This document shows positions 22,022 to 33,533 of a stretch of 64,000 nt of DNA, piece after piece. This DNA is from Dipteris shenzhenensis (lineage: Eukaryota; Polypodiophyta; Polypodiopsida; Gleicheniales). The notes below the pieces were generated by a model, which worked only from the letters and a program-made list of their open reading frames with translations, had not been told where the DNA came from and searched no databases. The stretch is taken from the NCBI GenBank assembly GCA_047967505.1, contig CM106541.1, one strand, 5' to 3'. The translations under genes and the position numbers were made by a program. Each line of letters opens with the position of its first letter. The first letter of the stretch is position 1.

Positions 22022-23650
22022 AGGTATTTCAGAAATGGTTGGCCTTGGTTGAGAATCAGTCAGGTAGAACGCTTAAATGCCTACAGACTGACAATGGTGG
22101 AGAGTATCTCTCTCATGACTTTCAGCATTTCTGTGATACACGTGGGATTAAGAGGGAGCTCACATCCCCTCGTATTTCAGAGCAAAATCCAGTTGCAGAA
22201 AAGATAAACCGTACCATTCAAGAAAGGTTGCAATGCATGCTTTCCAATGCAAGTCTTTCTGGTGGTTTTTGGGCTGAGGCAATGAAGACTGCAGTGCATG
22301 TGATCAATAGATCACCTAGTAAGAGTTTGGATGGTGGTATTCCTGAAGAGGCATGGAGTGGCAAGAAGCCCTCTTACTCTCATTTGCGTATATTTGGGTG
22401 TGAGGCATATGCACATGTGCCAAAAGAGCTTCGAAAGAAGCTAGATCCTAAGTCTAGGAAATGCATCTTTCTAGGTTATGGTGAAAGTGGAGAGATGGGC
22501 TATCGTCTCTGGGATCCAGAAGCAAAAAAGATCATACGCAGCCATGATGTAGTCTTCAATGAGAAGAAGATGCATAAGGCACCCATGACGGATGTGGAAA
22601 TGAGGAGAATCACTTTCCAAGATGTGAATCCACCTGCATATGTTGATAGACAGCAAGCTGCCTATGCACCAAATGTGCAAGAAATGGTACCACCAAGTAC
22701 TCCCACAGGTATACAATCAAGGGTAGATGATGGATCATCTATTGGTGAAAATGATGAGCCAAATATGGCTGATATGCAGGTGGGACAGCAAGCTGAAATG
22801 CCCTTAAGAAGATCATCTAGAGTGTCTAGCCCGCCTGATAGGTTTGTTCCAGGGGTAGACTATGTGATGCTTACTGATTGCGGGGAGTCTTCTTGCTATA
22901 GAGAGGCTATGATGCGCGAGGATCAACGCAAGTGGGAGTATGCTATGCAATCAGAGATGAGTTCACTTATGAAGAATAAGACTTGGGACTTGGTTTCTTT
23001 GTCACATGGAAAGAAAGCATTGCCATGTGAATGAGTCTACAAAATGAAGGTCACAAGTGATGATGTACCTAGGTACAAGGCCTGTTTGGTCGCTAAAGGG
23101 TTCAAGCAAGAGAAGGGTGTGGAGTTTGATGAGATATTCTCTCCGGTTGTGAAGATGACCACACTTAGATGCATGCTTGGACTAGTGGCATCAGAGGATA
23201 TGGAGCTTATGCAGATGGATGTCAAAACAGCTTTCTTGCATGGGGATTTGCATGAGGAAATTTACATGGTGCAGTCGGAAGGCTTTGAAGAAAAGGGCAA
23301 AGAGCATTTAGTTTGCAAGCTGAAGAAGAGTCTCTATGGTCTTAAGCAAGCGCCTAGAGAATGGTATCAGAAGTTTGATGCTTTTATTCGGTCCCAGGGT
23401 TTTAGGAGTGAAATTGATCACTACCTCTACACTAAAAGGGCTAAGGATAATAGCCTGATAATCCTGGCACTATATGTGGATGATATGCTATTGGCTAGCA
23501 AGAATACTTATGAGCTAGATGCATTAAAGGCCAAGTTGCATGAGGCCTTTGATATGAAGGATTTGGGACTTGCAGGTCATATTCTTGATATGCGCATCAC
23601 GCGTGATCGGAGTAGGAAACTCCTTTGGCTTTCACAAAAAGAGTATGTAC
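22022..23650 (+). pseudogene. Inverted block of copia E: integrase C-terminal part and reverse transcriptase
   Basis: Plus-strand reading gives the second half of the integrase (LKCLQTDNGGEYLSHDF near 22070, INRTIQERLQCML), the plant copia linker (LRIFGCEAYAHVPKELRKKL), then reverse transcriptase (MDVKTAFLHGDLHEEIYMVQ near 23215, LYGLKQAPREWYQKFD, ALYVDDMLLASK near 23470). One stop, TGA at 23032-23034, replaces Trp in a CEWVYK-like motif. Everything else in this element is on the minus strand. The ends fit: minus integrase stops at ARKSDV (about 23650), and this block begins at FQKWLALVENQSG (about 22022). Confidence 0.9.
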
Positions 23651-24612
23651 ATCACTCTTCCGAGCTATAGCATAAGCCCACACTTTCCTAGTTGCATCAT
23701 CAATGAATGTCACATAGTATTCAGCCCCGCCTAATGACCGTGTAGGCATGGGACCACATACGTCTAAATGCACCAAATCAAGCTTTTCAAACTCTTTTCT
23801 TTTCCTTCTTTTATGGGCTGATTTAGTCTGCTTCCCATAGAGACAGTGCTCACAAAATTCAAAATCAGAGAAACTCAAATGCGGTACATAACCCAAACGA
23901 CATAAGAGTTTCATTCCATTCTGGCTCATGTGCCCCAATCTGCAATGCCACAAAGAAGTGCTCTTTTATGGGCTGATTTAGTCTGCTTCCCATAGAGACA
24001 ATGCTCACCAAATTCAAAATCAGAGAAACTCAAATGCGGTACAGAACCCAAACGGCATAAGAGTTTCATTCCATTCTGGCTCATGTGCCCCAACCTGCAA
24101 TGCCACAAAGAAGTGCTTGGCTGCTCGGTTATTGCAACAACATGATCAAATACCCCTGATACATGTAAGGGATACAAAGTCTCACACTTGGCACCCCTGG
24201 CCAAAAGCATAGAGTCCTTCTGAATTTTCCAACTCTGAAAGCCAAAAGTGGTGTGAAAACCAGCATCATCTAGCTGACCCACTGAAATAAGACTCTTGGT
24301 CAACTTAGGCACATGTCTTACATGTTTAAAAATAAATGCAGACCCATTTACAAAAGAAAACTTTATGTCACCTACTCCCACTATGTCACATGCATAGTCA
24401 TTTCCAAGATGCACACAACCTGTCTTTCCACTATCATAAGTGGAGAACCATTCCCTATGGGGAGTAACATGGAATGAAGCACCAGAATCCAAAATCCAAT
24501 CCTGAGAATATGCATCATCTGAAGTGGTAAGCAACTCTGCAGATAAACTAGACATGAAGAGAACGTCATTGCCACTATCATGTGTGACTGCATTGATCTC
24601 CTCGATCTTCAC
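23651..24612 (-). pseudogene. Copia E protease and integrase N-terminal half, with a 155-bp tandem duplication
   Basis: The protease motif WILDSGASFHVT lies near 24500. Then come the GAG-pre-integrase zinc region (WHCRLGHMSQNGMKLLC) and the start of the core (LVHLDVCGPMPTRSLGGAEY, FIDDATRKVWAYAIARK). The zinc region is present twice because 23811-23965 and 23966-24120 are a tandem duplication of about 155 bp, which shifts the frame. The copies differ at the Cys pair: one reads FCEHCLYGK and the other FGEHCLYGK. The protease cleaves the polyprotein and integrase inserts the cDNA. Neither can be made intact here. Confidence 0.88.
23811..24120. repeat. 155-bp tandem duplication within copia E integrase
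   Basis: ttatgggctgatttagtctg begins at 23811 and again at 23966, and the match continues to caaagaagtgct with a handful of differences. The length is not a multiple of three. Confidence 0.88.
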
Positions 24613-25448
24613 TTTTCCTTTGTCTTCCCTTGGACTCTCATCCTTTTGATTTGCACCCCAATTTGCATTCTTTTTCTTATCCTTTTACTCTCTTTTCAGC
24701 TTGTAGCAATCCTTTTTCATATGGCCCTTCTTGCCACAGTGGTAACACTCAATGTTCCGTGCCCTGGATTTGCTATGAGACTTCCCTCTTTCTTGGGACT
24801 TCCCCTGAACTGTGATCTGCCCCTTTGCACATTTAAGGCTGCATCCTGCTTGTTGCCGTCCATAGACTTCCGTCTAATCTCCTCGGCCAACAAGCTACCC
24901 ACAACATCATCAAATTTCAGTACTCCACCAGGTGCAGAGTTACTAACAGCTGTACGGAAGGTATCCCATGAGGATGGCAATGAACATAAGAGAAATATTG
25001 CCTTGGTCTCCGTATCAAAATTCATCTTCTGAGCCTGAAGCTGACTGAAAATAATATTGAATTCATTCAAGTGAGAAGCAATTGAGACCCCTTCCTTCAT
25101 CTGCAGCTCAAACAACCTCTTCATGAGGTAAACTTTATTAGAGGCAGTTTCCTTCTCATAAGTGGCACACAGTTTCTTCCACAAATCTTCCGTAGTCTGC
25201 TCATTTACTACTGTGAAATAAACTGACTCTGCAAGATGAAGTCTAATAGTAGACTTTGCTAATGCATCCAACTCATTCCAATCATCCTCAGACATATTTG
25301 CAAGCTTAGCTTCAATCCCTGCCAAGGGTTTAATCTGCTTCTTTTGAATAAGCACATTCCTTATCTGTTCTTTCCACAAAGAAAAGTTTGTCCCATCAAA
25401 CTTTTTAATGTTGACAAACTCCTTTTCAGATATGGAAGAGGATGCCAT
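24613..25448 (-). pseudogene. Copia E gag
   Basis: Starts at the ATG at 25448 (MASSSISEKEFVNIKKFDG), a standard copia Gag opening. The Gag body (LWKEQIRNVLIQKK, SVYFTVVNEQTTEDLWKKL, VYLMKRLFELQMKEGVSIA) continues to about 24800. A frameshift follows, then an intact CX2CX4HX4C knuckle (CYHCGKKGHMKKDC, about 24755-24714) in another frame. Gag forms the virus-like particle that packages the RNA. An upstream in-frame ATG exists at 25472, but the 25448 one fits the family better. Confidence 0.88.
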
Positions 25449-26897
25449 GATGCAAATAAAGCCAAATCCCAAATGCTAGTGCCTGTAAGAGAGAATCACA
25501 CCAAATACCAGGTGCATCCAAATGTGTATGTCACACTAGACTGAAATATCACCAAAAGTCAAAGCTCAAAGTATCAAAAGATGCATCTGACTCATGTGCA
25601 TGTACTATGCATCCATATGAGCAAATCTGGCCCAAAAGAAAATGCCAACTACAATGGCAATCCAAAATGCCAATAAGTGCCAAATGACTCAAGCATAAAC
25701 ACTGTCCACTGGCATATGCATCAATAATATCTCATCCAAGAGAGCATAGCACTATCAGTGCATCACCTGCAATGTGTCAAAGCTGTCCCTCAGCATAAAA
25801 TAGCATCCATGTGCAAAGCGTCTATAAAAATAGCATCCCACAAGATAATTTGGACCTATCAGCGCATCCAATAAGGACCGCAATGCATCCAAATGGCCTA
25901 TAAATCATCCACTGCAACCCAATGCACACCACGAATGAGCGCACACTGCTCAAACTGCAACCAAAGTGATCTGCATAAGGTATGCTCAAGAAATCGTAGT
26001 CCCACGGTAATGACCGCTACTGAAAATAAAACCTGAGATGCCTCAAAGCATGGACACCATTGCATAATCGGACTCAGCAAGAAAATCTACAAATATCTCT
26101 CTTCTGCCGGAACTCCAAAATCCCAACCGATGAGTGAGAAATGGGAGTCAACACTTATCCACTGCCATGTGGCATAAATCTAAGGTTTCAAAACCTTAGA
26201 ATGAGAAATGCATAACAGAGAGACGAAATCGAATACACAGAGATCTATAACTCTGAAAATCCTCCATCGAATCGCGCAAGAACTGACAGGTAGGGATTTT
26301 TGGGCATCCAAAACGCAATGGGACAAACGGTTTTGAAAACCGTGGTCTCAATCACTGGATCCAACACACAGACTGAAAAACGTTTTTGGAGACAAAGCTG
26401 TTTGTAAACTCCACCGGAGTGCGAATGATGAGCAACATAGAAGTTTTAGGACCTCTTGAGTCCACTGAAACTGACAGATTTGCAAATGGTTGCTCCAAAC
26501 TTGAGTTCCAACACCCGGACAAAAAACGCAGAAACTGACACAGTGAGTCAGAAATCCAATGAAATGATCCCAGATTCAAGAATGAAGGTGTTTCCAAGCT
26601 CCTGAAGTGAAGTGGACACCAAAAGCAAGCAATAGTTGCCTCTACAAGTCAATACGGAGTCTCTGCCATCGAACGGAACAGGGAAAAGCTCAAAAAACGA
26701 CTTTTTCTTTGAAAACACTTAACAGGCTCTCAAAACCACTTCGTAAAACCAAAGTGACTTTTCCAAAGGTTCCTCCAAGGTCTCTGCACACTCGGATGCA
26801 AGTAAAGTCACCCACAAAGCTTCCCACAGAGCTTCTCCTTCCTCCCACAGAGCTGTTGAGCTTCTACGCATTTACGCACGCTCAGCTAAATCACCCG
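25449..26897 (-). other. Copia E leader (about 1.4 kb)
   Basis: Untranslated stretch between primer site and gag. It is long for a copia leader. Only short frames without domains are found on both strands. Confidence 0.7.
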
Positions 26898-26910
26898 GGC
26901 TCTGATACCA
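26898..26910 (-). promoter_or_regulatory. Copia E primer binding site
   Basis: Minus-strand TGGTATCAGAGCC, separated from the 5' LTR by two bases; matches the plant tRNA-Met primer. Confidence 0.92.
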
Positions 26911-26912
26911 GT

Positions 26913-27081
26913 TGAGAGTGCTCTCAACGGAAGCAAGAACGGAAGAGGGAGAGAGAAACAGAGAGCCACACAAGTTTTGGTGGGTGCAGAACCACCCTAA
27001 TGTTCTTTTTCATTCATTTATATATGTGTTTAAGTATTGTACATAACTGGGGTAAAGGCACAGTGACCTTTAACCCCCACA
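26913..27081 (-). repeat. 5' LTR of copia E
   Basis: 169 bp, same ends as the left LTR, next to the primer site. Confidence 0.92.
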
Positions 27082-27323
27082 TGGTTTTGGGTTGCAGGGC
27101 AGCTAGGAAAGAGATCAGTCCTCTTCTTAGACTTTTACCGTGCCATCTTTTTAGAGGGATGCTTTTGGGTGGTAGAATCAGAGGGCTGCATGCTTCTATG
27201 GCTCTGATAGTGAACACTTTTAGCGAGACGCAGCCTGTGCATTAGGCAGCTGGGATTACTATGCAGCAGAATGCTGAAAATGGGCAGTAATTGACCATGG
27301 ATGATATGCTTTCAAAAGCCTTA
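27082..27323 (+). pseudogene. Gypsy A leader (second part) and start of its gag
   Basis: The leader resumes after copia E. An ATG at 27297 opens MDDMLSKA and is cut at 27323 by gypsy B, which duplicated CCTTA. The next residues of the same frame (LRSYRALLEDVRDEMPFS) lie at 33533-33476 on the minus strand, on the far side of gypsy B. A similar Gag N-terminus occurs at about 49140. Confidence 0.65.
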
Positions 27324-27785
27324 TGTTACGCTCTAGCTGAGGTAGCATGACCTCGGAAGAATCAGTCGACATTTCCCTTAAAGGATCTATATTTGTAATA
27401 TATATTTGTTTGTGCTTCATGTAAATGATCGGGAGGGAATTAATGTCAAGGTCCTAGGTGAGGGTTGATAGCACCAGACTAGGTGGATCTAAGGCTAAGG
27501 GCCTAATGCAAGGAATGTTGCCTAGGGGCAAAGGATATTAATGCATCTCAAGAGAGGGGTGAAATGTTGCATTAGGAAGGCCCTGTGATGATGACATGTG
27601 GCATCTAGATCCATCTAGGGAGATGGGGCTTGTTGAAGCAAGAGAGAGAAGAGAATGTGGGATTCACGTATGTTTTTCTGATTCGAATTCTCTATCATCT
27701 TGTGTGCTTCAGCAAGGTTGGCTGGGAGGAAAGAATTGGTGCTGCTCCCATGATCTGCAGTAGGAATTAGAAGTTGTCTGTGACT
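27324..27785 (+). repeat. 5' LTR of gypsy B
   Basis: 462 bp from TGTTAC to GTGACT (GTGACA in the other copy), preceded by CCTTA. Followed by TT and a primer site. Confidence 0.75.
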
Positions 27786-27787
27786 TT

Positions 27788-27800
27788 TGGTATCAGAGCC
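27788..27800 (+). promoter_or_regulatory. Gypsy B primer binding site
   Basis: TGGTATCAGAGCC two bases after the LTR end, the same TT spacing as in gypsy D. Confidence 0.9.
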
Positions 27801-28779
27801 AGGCTAGGAGATAGAGAGGGGACGGATTTCAATCTGACAGACGATGTGTCTGTTCGGTGGTCATCCCGCACTGCCTCCAGGAGATTGCCGGGTGTTAGGC
27901 GAAGCCTTTGGGAAAGCAGGTAGATGAAGATCGGTGTGAGCGTGGGATGCGTGAAGTACTAGGAGCGTGGAGCAATTCGGTTACTCGTGACCACGCGATG
28001 GACAGACGAGATCGACGCTGACCTGCGACGGACGGACGGGATCGACGCTGACCTGCGACGGGCGACAACGAATTTGGAGGGGGCTGTCCGTGACGACGAA
28101 CAGCATGATGGCAGCGTAATTGGAAGCGGTCGTGTACAAGGGTGACGAATCGCTATTTGGTAGCCCTCCCGCACTGGCTATCAGGATTTGCTGTGTGTTA
28201 GGACTATTTGTGGGCTTACTAGTAGCTCGTGAACGGGGAGACCCTTCGACGCAGATAGCCCGTGACTGACGAAATTCAAGGGAGAGAAAGATCGTCTCGT
28301 TAGTGACAGAGCGGAAATGTGGGATCGTCTCGCTAGTGACAGAGCGAAAATGTGGGCAGACTTTGCAGAGAACATTTCGCCAGTTACGGTTTGAACAAAG
28401 CGATTCTGAAGGCTGTGACGAAATTGTTAACAACCAGGGAGCTTTCTTTGGCCTTCGTCAATTCTGTGTTTTTTTTCCGATCTTAATCTGTGTTGATGCT
28501 CCGCTTGCATGAAGAGGGTCTCGTTAATAATTAGTCTGCATGAGGGTTCGATGCTATAGTAGGGACAGATTATGCTTGAGGTTATGCCTATGTGCTTCAG
28601 TCAGAGTTAGTTTGCAGGAGCTTCCCTAGGATAGGGAAAAGCGCTATTTGGGATATATGCTTGTGTCAGAGTGCCAGTACACTGAATTGCGTCAGTTTGT
28701 AAATACAGTTTTCTAGCGGTGTTTAAAAAAACAAGAAAACAAAACAAAACAAAACACAACAAAACACCCATTGAACTAA
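27801..28779 (+). other. Gypsy B leader
   Basis: About 980 bp of untranslated leader. It contains two near-identical 37-bp phrases around 28290-28360 (gtctcg[t/c]tagtgacagagcg) in tandem and a short aaaacaaaac run just before the gag ATG. Confidence 0.65.
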
Positions 28780-30597
28780 ATGGAAGCAGAAGAAGGGGCT
28801 TCTAGGAGGAACCCTGGTGAGTCAGGAGTCCGGCCGACCCAACAGGTGTCGCGCCCTGTAGCTCATACCTTATCTGGCAAGACTGCATTACTTGAGGATG
28901 CCTTGCAACAGTTATTAGCGCAGCAGTTACAGGCCAATCCAGGGCAGTTTGAACTTAGGAGAGCGATACACAGTATGTCTGCCAGACCTTCTCGAGAGGA
29001 GAAGGGAAAGGCTCCAATGGAACCGGAGTCTAGTGTCCATACGGTCGAGCCTAGGAAGGCTAAAGTACCAAATATTGCTAATTACAGGCCAGAAAAGTAT
29101 TCTGGTCGGATGAACGACCGTAGTTCCGATGTCATTGAGACCTGGTTACACAAATGGGACGAGGCGTTCGCCATTTGTGAAATCAGAAATGACATCAAGA
29201 AGATCCGTGAGGCCATCCACATGTTTAGTGAGGTAGCGGATCGGTGGTGGATTAAACAACAAAAAGATGGTATAGCATCCACTACCTGGGAGGGGTTTAA
29301 AAGAGAATTCAGGAAACACTTCTTACCTCCTGACGAAGCATCCCGAGCCTGGGATCAATATAGGAACCTTCGTCAGAGAAATTTATCGGTGGCATTTCGA
29401 GAGAGTGTAATGAAGGTTGATGAACCCCTGCCTCAATCAATCCAAGTGAAAGATTTCATATTTGGATTGAATGATCGAATAAAAATGGAAGTTCGGGCTA
29501 AGTACGCGAACACGTTAGATGATGCAATAGCCATAGCCCTGAACTATGAAGATGCCAAGGGCAGCAGGCCAAGTGGGTTTGCACAGGTCGGAACCCAGTA
29601 TGGGTATCCGAAGAAATCTGGGTTTAAGAAGAAATGGATTAGTAAAGGGAGTAGTTCTCAGCCGAGTGGTCAAGCCAAGCAGGCGAAACCAGCTGAAACT
29701 CCTAAACCAAGTACCACCATTAATGTGAAGAGGAAAGTAACCCCAATGGCAGCCCGGGCTTAGTCTAAGTCTCCCTTAAACCCAGAACAAAGGGAAAAAG
29801 CGAGGAGAGAAGGCTTGTGTTTTGAATGCCTTCAGCCTCATCAGTGGAAGGATTGTCCACGTAACAAAGATCGTCGAATGGCTGAGATGGTGATCTCAGA
29901 ATGCGACGTGGAGATGGAGGGAAGTCCCAAAGCAAAAGAGATGCAGATTTAGCTAGCGGGATCTTCTCAGAGGTTAGTACCTTGTTTGTTATGTGTGTCT
30001 GTTGCTAAGCTAGTAACGAGTGCACCTGATAACATCCTATCTAAGCCCGCAGCAACGGGTTATACAACCTTTAATGATACGGAGTTAATTAAAATGACAG
30101 GGCAAGTGGCCAATCATAATGTCATTGTGTTGTTTGACTCGGCGTCAACTCACAATGTGATTAACTCCAAGCTCGTGAAGAGACTGAAATTAAAGACAAG
30201 TCCATCTGACTATGCGTATACAGTCAGGATGGCAGATGGAAGTTCAACTGAAGTATGGGACCAAAGGGTTACCTAGTTGGAGCTTCGTATTCAGGACTAT
30301 GCTGAGAAGCTTGATTTTGAAATGACCAAGCTTGCTCATGCAGATATAGCCCTGGGTATGGCGTGGCATTCTAGGAAGAATCCAGCCATTGATTGGAAAA
30401 AGCACGTATATCAATTCAAGATGAATGATGTGCTTTATGTCTTGCGAGGTGAGAAAGATGTACCTCAGGGGCCGTTGGTTTCCGTGATGGAAATCCGAAA
30501 AGCTCAAGAAGAGTTTTTATTCCTTTGCACAGCATCGGTAGAGCCGGTTGATGATTCTTCGGCCCTCATTTGCTTCATGGACAAATTGCGATGTGTA
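28780..30597 (+). pseudogene. Gypsy B gag and protease, one frame with three TAG stops
   Basis: The Gag opens at ATG 28780 (MEAEEGASRRNPGESG), with the retrotransposon Gag core at residues about 95-280 (FSEVADRWWIKQQKDG, WEGFKREFRKHFLPPDEASR). A shortened knuckle, CFECLQPHQWKDC (CX2CX3HX4C), lies near 29822. The aspartic protease (VLFDSASTHNVINSKLVK, near 30130) has DSA where DSG/DTG is usual. The whole stretch is a single reading frame, broken by TAG at 29761, 29950 and 30274. The frame runs into the inversion breakpoint at about 30597. Gag builds the particle and the protease processes it. Confidence 0.85.
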
Positions 30598-31409
30598 AGA
30601 AAGTAATTCCTATGATCCGTCTTAACCTTAATCTTGCCACCATACAAGTAGCATGTAGGATAGCCAACATTTCCTGGTCATAAACATGATAATTCAATTC
30701 CTTGGCCTCAAATTTTCTGCTCTTGAAAGCTATAACTCCATGCTCTTGTGTCACAACCGCCCCCAGGCCTTTGCCACTTGCATCTGTCTCTACAATGAAG
30801 GGCTGTGAGAAATCCGAGCAAACAAGTACGGGTGCATTACTCAATCTTTGAGGTCCTCAAAACTGAGTTTTTCCTCTTCGGACCATTTGAAAGCATTCTT
30901 TTTCAACGAGTGAGAGGGACTTCTTGGCAAAATGTTCAATAAATCTCGTGTAAAATGAATCAAGGCCCAAAAAGCCTCTAAGTTGAGTGGGATCTGTGGC
31001 TGTGGTCAATTCCTTAGGCATTTGACCTTGGCTGTTGGATCCACCCGAATTCCATCCGTGCTTACTATATGACCAAGATACTCAACCTCTTTTGCCATGA
31101 AAGTGCAGTTATTGGATTAAGCATAAAGCTGATGCAACCTCAAAAGTTCCAGCACTTGCTTGACATGTTCGATGTGTTCCTGCTTATCCTTGGTGTAAAT
31201 GAGGATGTCATAAAAAAACACCATCACACATTTGTAAAGAAGAGGCTGCACAATTTTGTTCATGAATGCCTCGAAACTTTATTGGTCAAACCAAAAGGCA
31301 TCACTTTGAACTCATATAAACCTGTCTCTGTGCAAAAGGCTGTCTTGTGCTTATCTCCTTATTTCAATCTGATTTGATGGTAGCCTAACCTCAAATCAAT
31401 CAAGCTTAG

Positions 31410-31846
31410 AGGCTCGTTTGGGAGAGACTAAAATTTTAAATGAAATCGTTTAGACTTCACAAGTAGTTGTAGCCTGAATGAAGAGATTTGGAGTACTTTT
31501 TGATTAGCTCTCTCCTTTAGTGCTAGCCTTCGTCATGACTGAGTTTGCCCTTTACCTTCGGAGTGCCGACGGAAACTCAATACGAAGACTTTGTAGATAT
31601 GGATGCTCAAGTATGTGTGGGGGTGTGAATTTGTATGTGTGAGCATATTTTTTTAATACTATGGTCTACACCCACTATTGGGCGTTGATGACGTCTGTGG
31701 GGATGTCATAGTAGCTAGTCCCTGCTATGCGTGATGGAGTTTATGGTTTTCAATCTTATGAGTGAGTATTGTGAGATTGAAACTGCACTATGTTGTGTTT
31801 TTAGAGGATGAGTTTGGGAATGTTCCTGGATTCATTTAGGCATATA
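31410..31846 (+). mobile_element. 437-bp insert in gypsy A reverse transcriptase
   Basis: Non-coding DNA separates two adjacent RT motifs (KGAQFF and SLIDLRLGYHQ). The host sequence TTAG occurs at both ends (31406-31409 and 31847-31850). The last 31 bases before 31842 reappear, with three mismatches, as the whole 31-bp insert at 43753-43783, suggesting one repeat family sharing that end. No inverted termini or coding frame are seen. The class is unknown (SINE, truncated LINE or MITE). Confidence 0.6.
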
Positions 31847-33085
31847 TTAGTGAAAAATTGAGCACCCTTGAGTTCATCCAACAGGTCATCTATCTTGGGG
31901 ATCGGAAACCTGTTCTTGATTGTAGCCTTATTCGAGTCTCTCTAGTCAATGCACATGCGGTATGAACCGTCTTTCTTCTTTACCAGGAGTACTGGGGATG
32001 CAAAAGGAGAAGTGCTATGAGAGATAAAATTCTTCTCAAGCTATTGTTGCACCTGTGTTGCCACTTCTTCCCATTCTACCTTAGAGAGGCGGTATGGGGC
32101 CTTATTAATTGGCTTACTTCCAAGCTCCAGGACTATGGCATGATGATCATCTCTCCTTGGGGGACAAGTGTGAAGGCATATCAACAAACACATGTGCAAA
32201 ATTTTGAGACCAATTTTGCATATCACAGTTCTCAAAACGGTCCTGCCATTAATCATCCCTTTCAATCTGATAGTTTCAGCACTTTTGGCACCCATCAAAG
32301 CATGAAGGGAGATGGCATAGAGTGTTGGCTGGGCATCCCAATGAATTTCCTCTTCATCCACAGGAGCATTACCATGAGCATCCTCACGTGCATGAAAAGG
32401 CATAGCATCCTGATGCTCCACGAGAAAAGATGTAGTCCTACGACCTCGCATGCAATGAGTGGGATGAATGTCAATTGATTGCATACCATGAACATCATGA
32501 TAGTAGCACCACCCGGATCAAAAGGAAAATCAGTTCCCTTTGTGGCCTCCACTATCAGGAGCTTCATCCAAATCTTGTGTTCTTGCAAGTTGCCATCTCA
32601 TCATGAGAGGCATCCAAAGAATCTATAGCATCAACCAAATCCTCATCATCAAATAGCTTAATGATCATGCTAAGCTTGGCCTAACCACTGTTCTGCATCT
32701 TACACACATCCCGATGCTTAGGGGTCCATTTCTCCCCGCACTTAAAGCACAAGTTGGATTTCTTCCTATTGTCCATTATGGCTTTGGTATATTGATGAAT
32801 TGCTGATTTTTCATTTCCAGTAGTAGGCTTTGTTCTTGGCTTGGCATCTGATGGCCGGCATAGGGCATCTTACTCCTTGAAACAGTAGGAAACCGTGGAA
32901 GGGGTGCTGCTGCAGATTTCCTATCATTTATTAATATCTATATGTTTTTGGCCTGGTTTGGTCAAGGAAATATAAGATTAGGCAGAGGGGACATTTCTTT
33001 TATATATGATGACATTTTGATTTTATAGGAAACTTTTCACTTTTGTTGGATTAGCTAATGATAAAAAAGAATCTTTAAGAAGAGA

Positions 33086-33349
33086 CCCCGCGGGTCTTTA
33101 GAAAACCAGTATAGCTGCTTATGCTTGGGCACTGATGAAGACATAAGTCTTGCTTTGCTTGCTAAGTATGTCTTCCTTTTGTTTTTCATAAAAGTTTTTG
33201 TTTACCTCTCTTTTTTCTTTTTCTTTTTCCCTTTTATTTTCTGTGTAGATTTTTGGTCTTTAGAACAACAAAAAAATATAAATTTGTATGATTGGACTTA
33301 TTCTAGTCTTAAAAAGGTATATATATATAATAATTTGAGAAAAAAGACT
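33086..33349 (+). mobile_element. SINE-like insert, copy 1
   Basis: 264 bp flanked by a 13-bp direct repeat (ctttaagaagaga at 33073-33085, cttcaagaagaga at 33350-33362). It closely matches the 46377-46653 insert on the opposite strand. It lacks the first 40 or so bases of that copy, so it is truncated at one end, as retroposons often are. It ends in an AT-rich tail (tatatatataataatttg). No clear RNA polymerase III box was recognised. Short frames here are chance. Confidence 0.7.
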
Positions 33350-33533
33350 CTTCAAGAAGAGAGGGAGGGAAGGCTATTTCAAATTTACGCATGGTGATAT
33401 TAGAGTGTTATGGCTGTATAGTTCTTGTTGTGCCACCAGAGTATTGGGCATCCTCACGCTTAAGGCTCACATTACTAAGAAAAAGGCATCTCATCACGCA
33501 CGTCCTCAAGCAAAGCCCTGTAAGAGCGTAAGG

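Larger units (their letters stand above)
21006..27086 (-). mobile_element. Copia E: full-length Ty1/copia element with TGGTT target duplication
   Basis: LTRs at 21011-21181 (171 bp) and 26913-27081 (169 bp) have TG...CA ends and are flanked by perfect TGGTT (21006-21010, 27082-27086). The primer site (minus-strand TGGTATCAGAGCC at 26910-26898) and purine tract (minus-strand aagtgggaggtt beside 21181) give minus orientation. All copia domains are present, but a central 1.63-kb block (about 22022-23650, integrase end plus most of reverse transcriptase) is inverted. The element is 6071 bp, normal for copia. It is inactive: inversion, a 155-bp duplication, a gag frameshift and stops. Confidence 0.93.
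30606..33528 (-). pseudogene. Gypsy A gag remainder, protease region, reverse transcriptase and RNase H start (inverted)
   Basis: On the minus strand from 33528: a Gag continuation (to a TAG at about 33475), then a gypsy-type knuckle (CFKCGEKWTPKHRDVC, about 32755-32705). Reverse transcriptase runs from about 32110 ([36 protein letters not shown] near 31990; SLIDLRLGYHQIRLK near 31400; VFFYDILIYTKDKQEHIEH near 31220). RNase H (FIVETDASGKGLGAVVTQEH, about 30800) ends in KTDHRNYFLTHR at about 30606. The RNase H continues at 42905 on the plus strand, supporting the inversion. There are many stops, and two insertions (31410-31846, 33086-33349) interrupt it. It is dead. Confidence 0.82.

Noticed and set aside
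31069-31377. Plus-strand 102-codon frame
   Set aside because: Antisense to gypsy A reverse transcriptase motifs.
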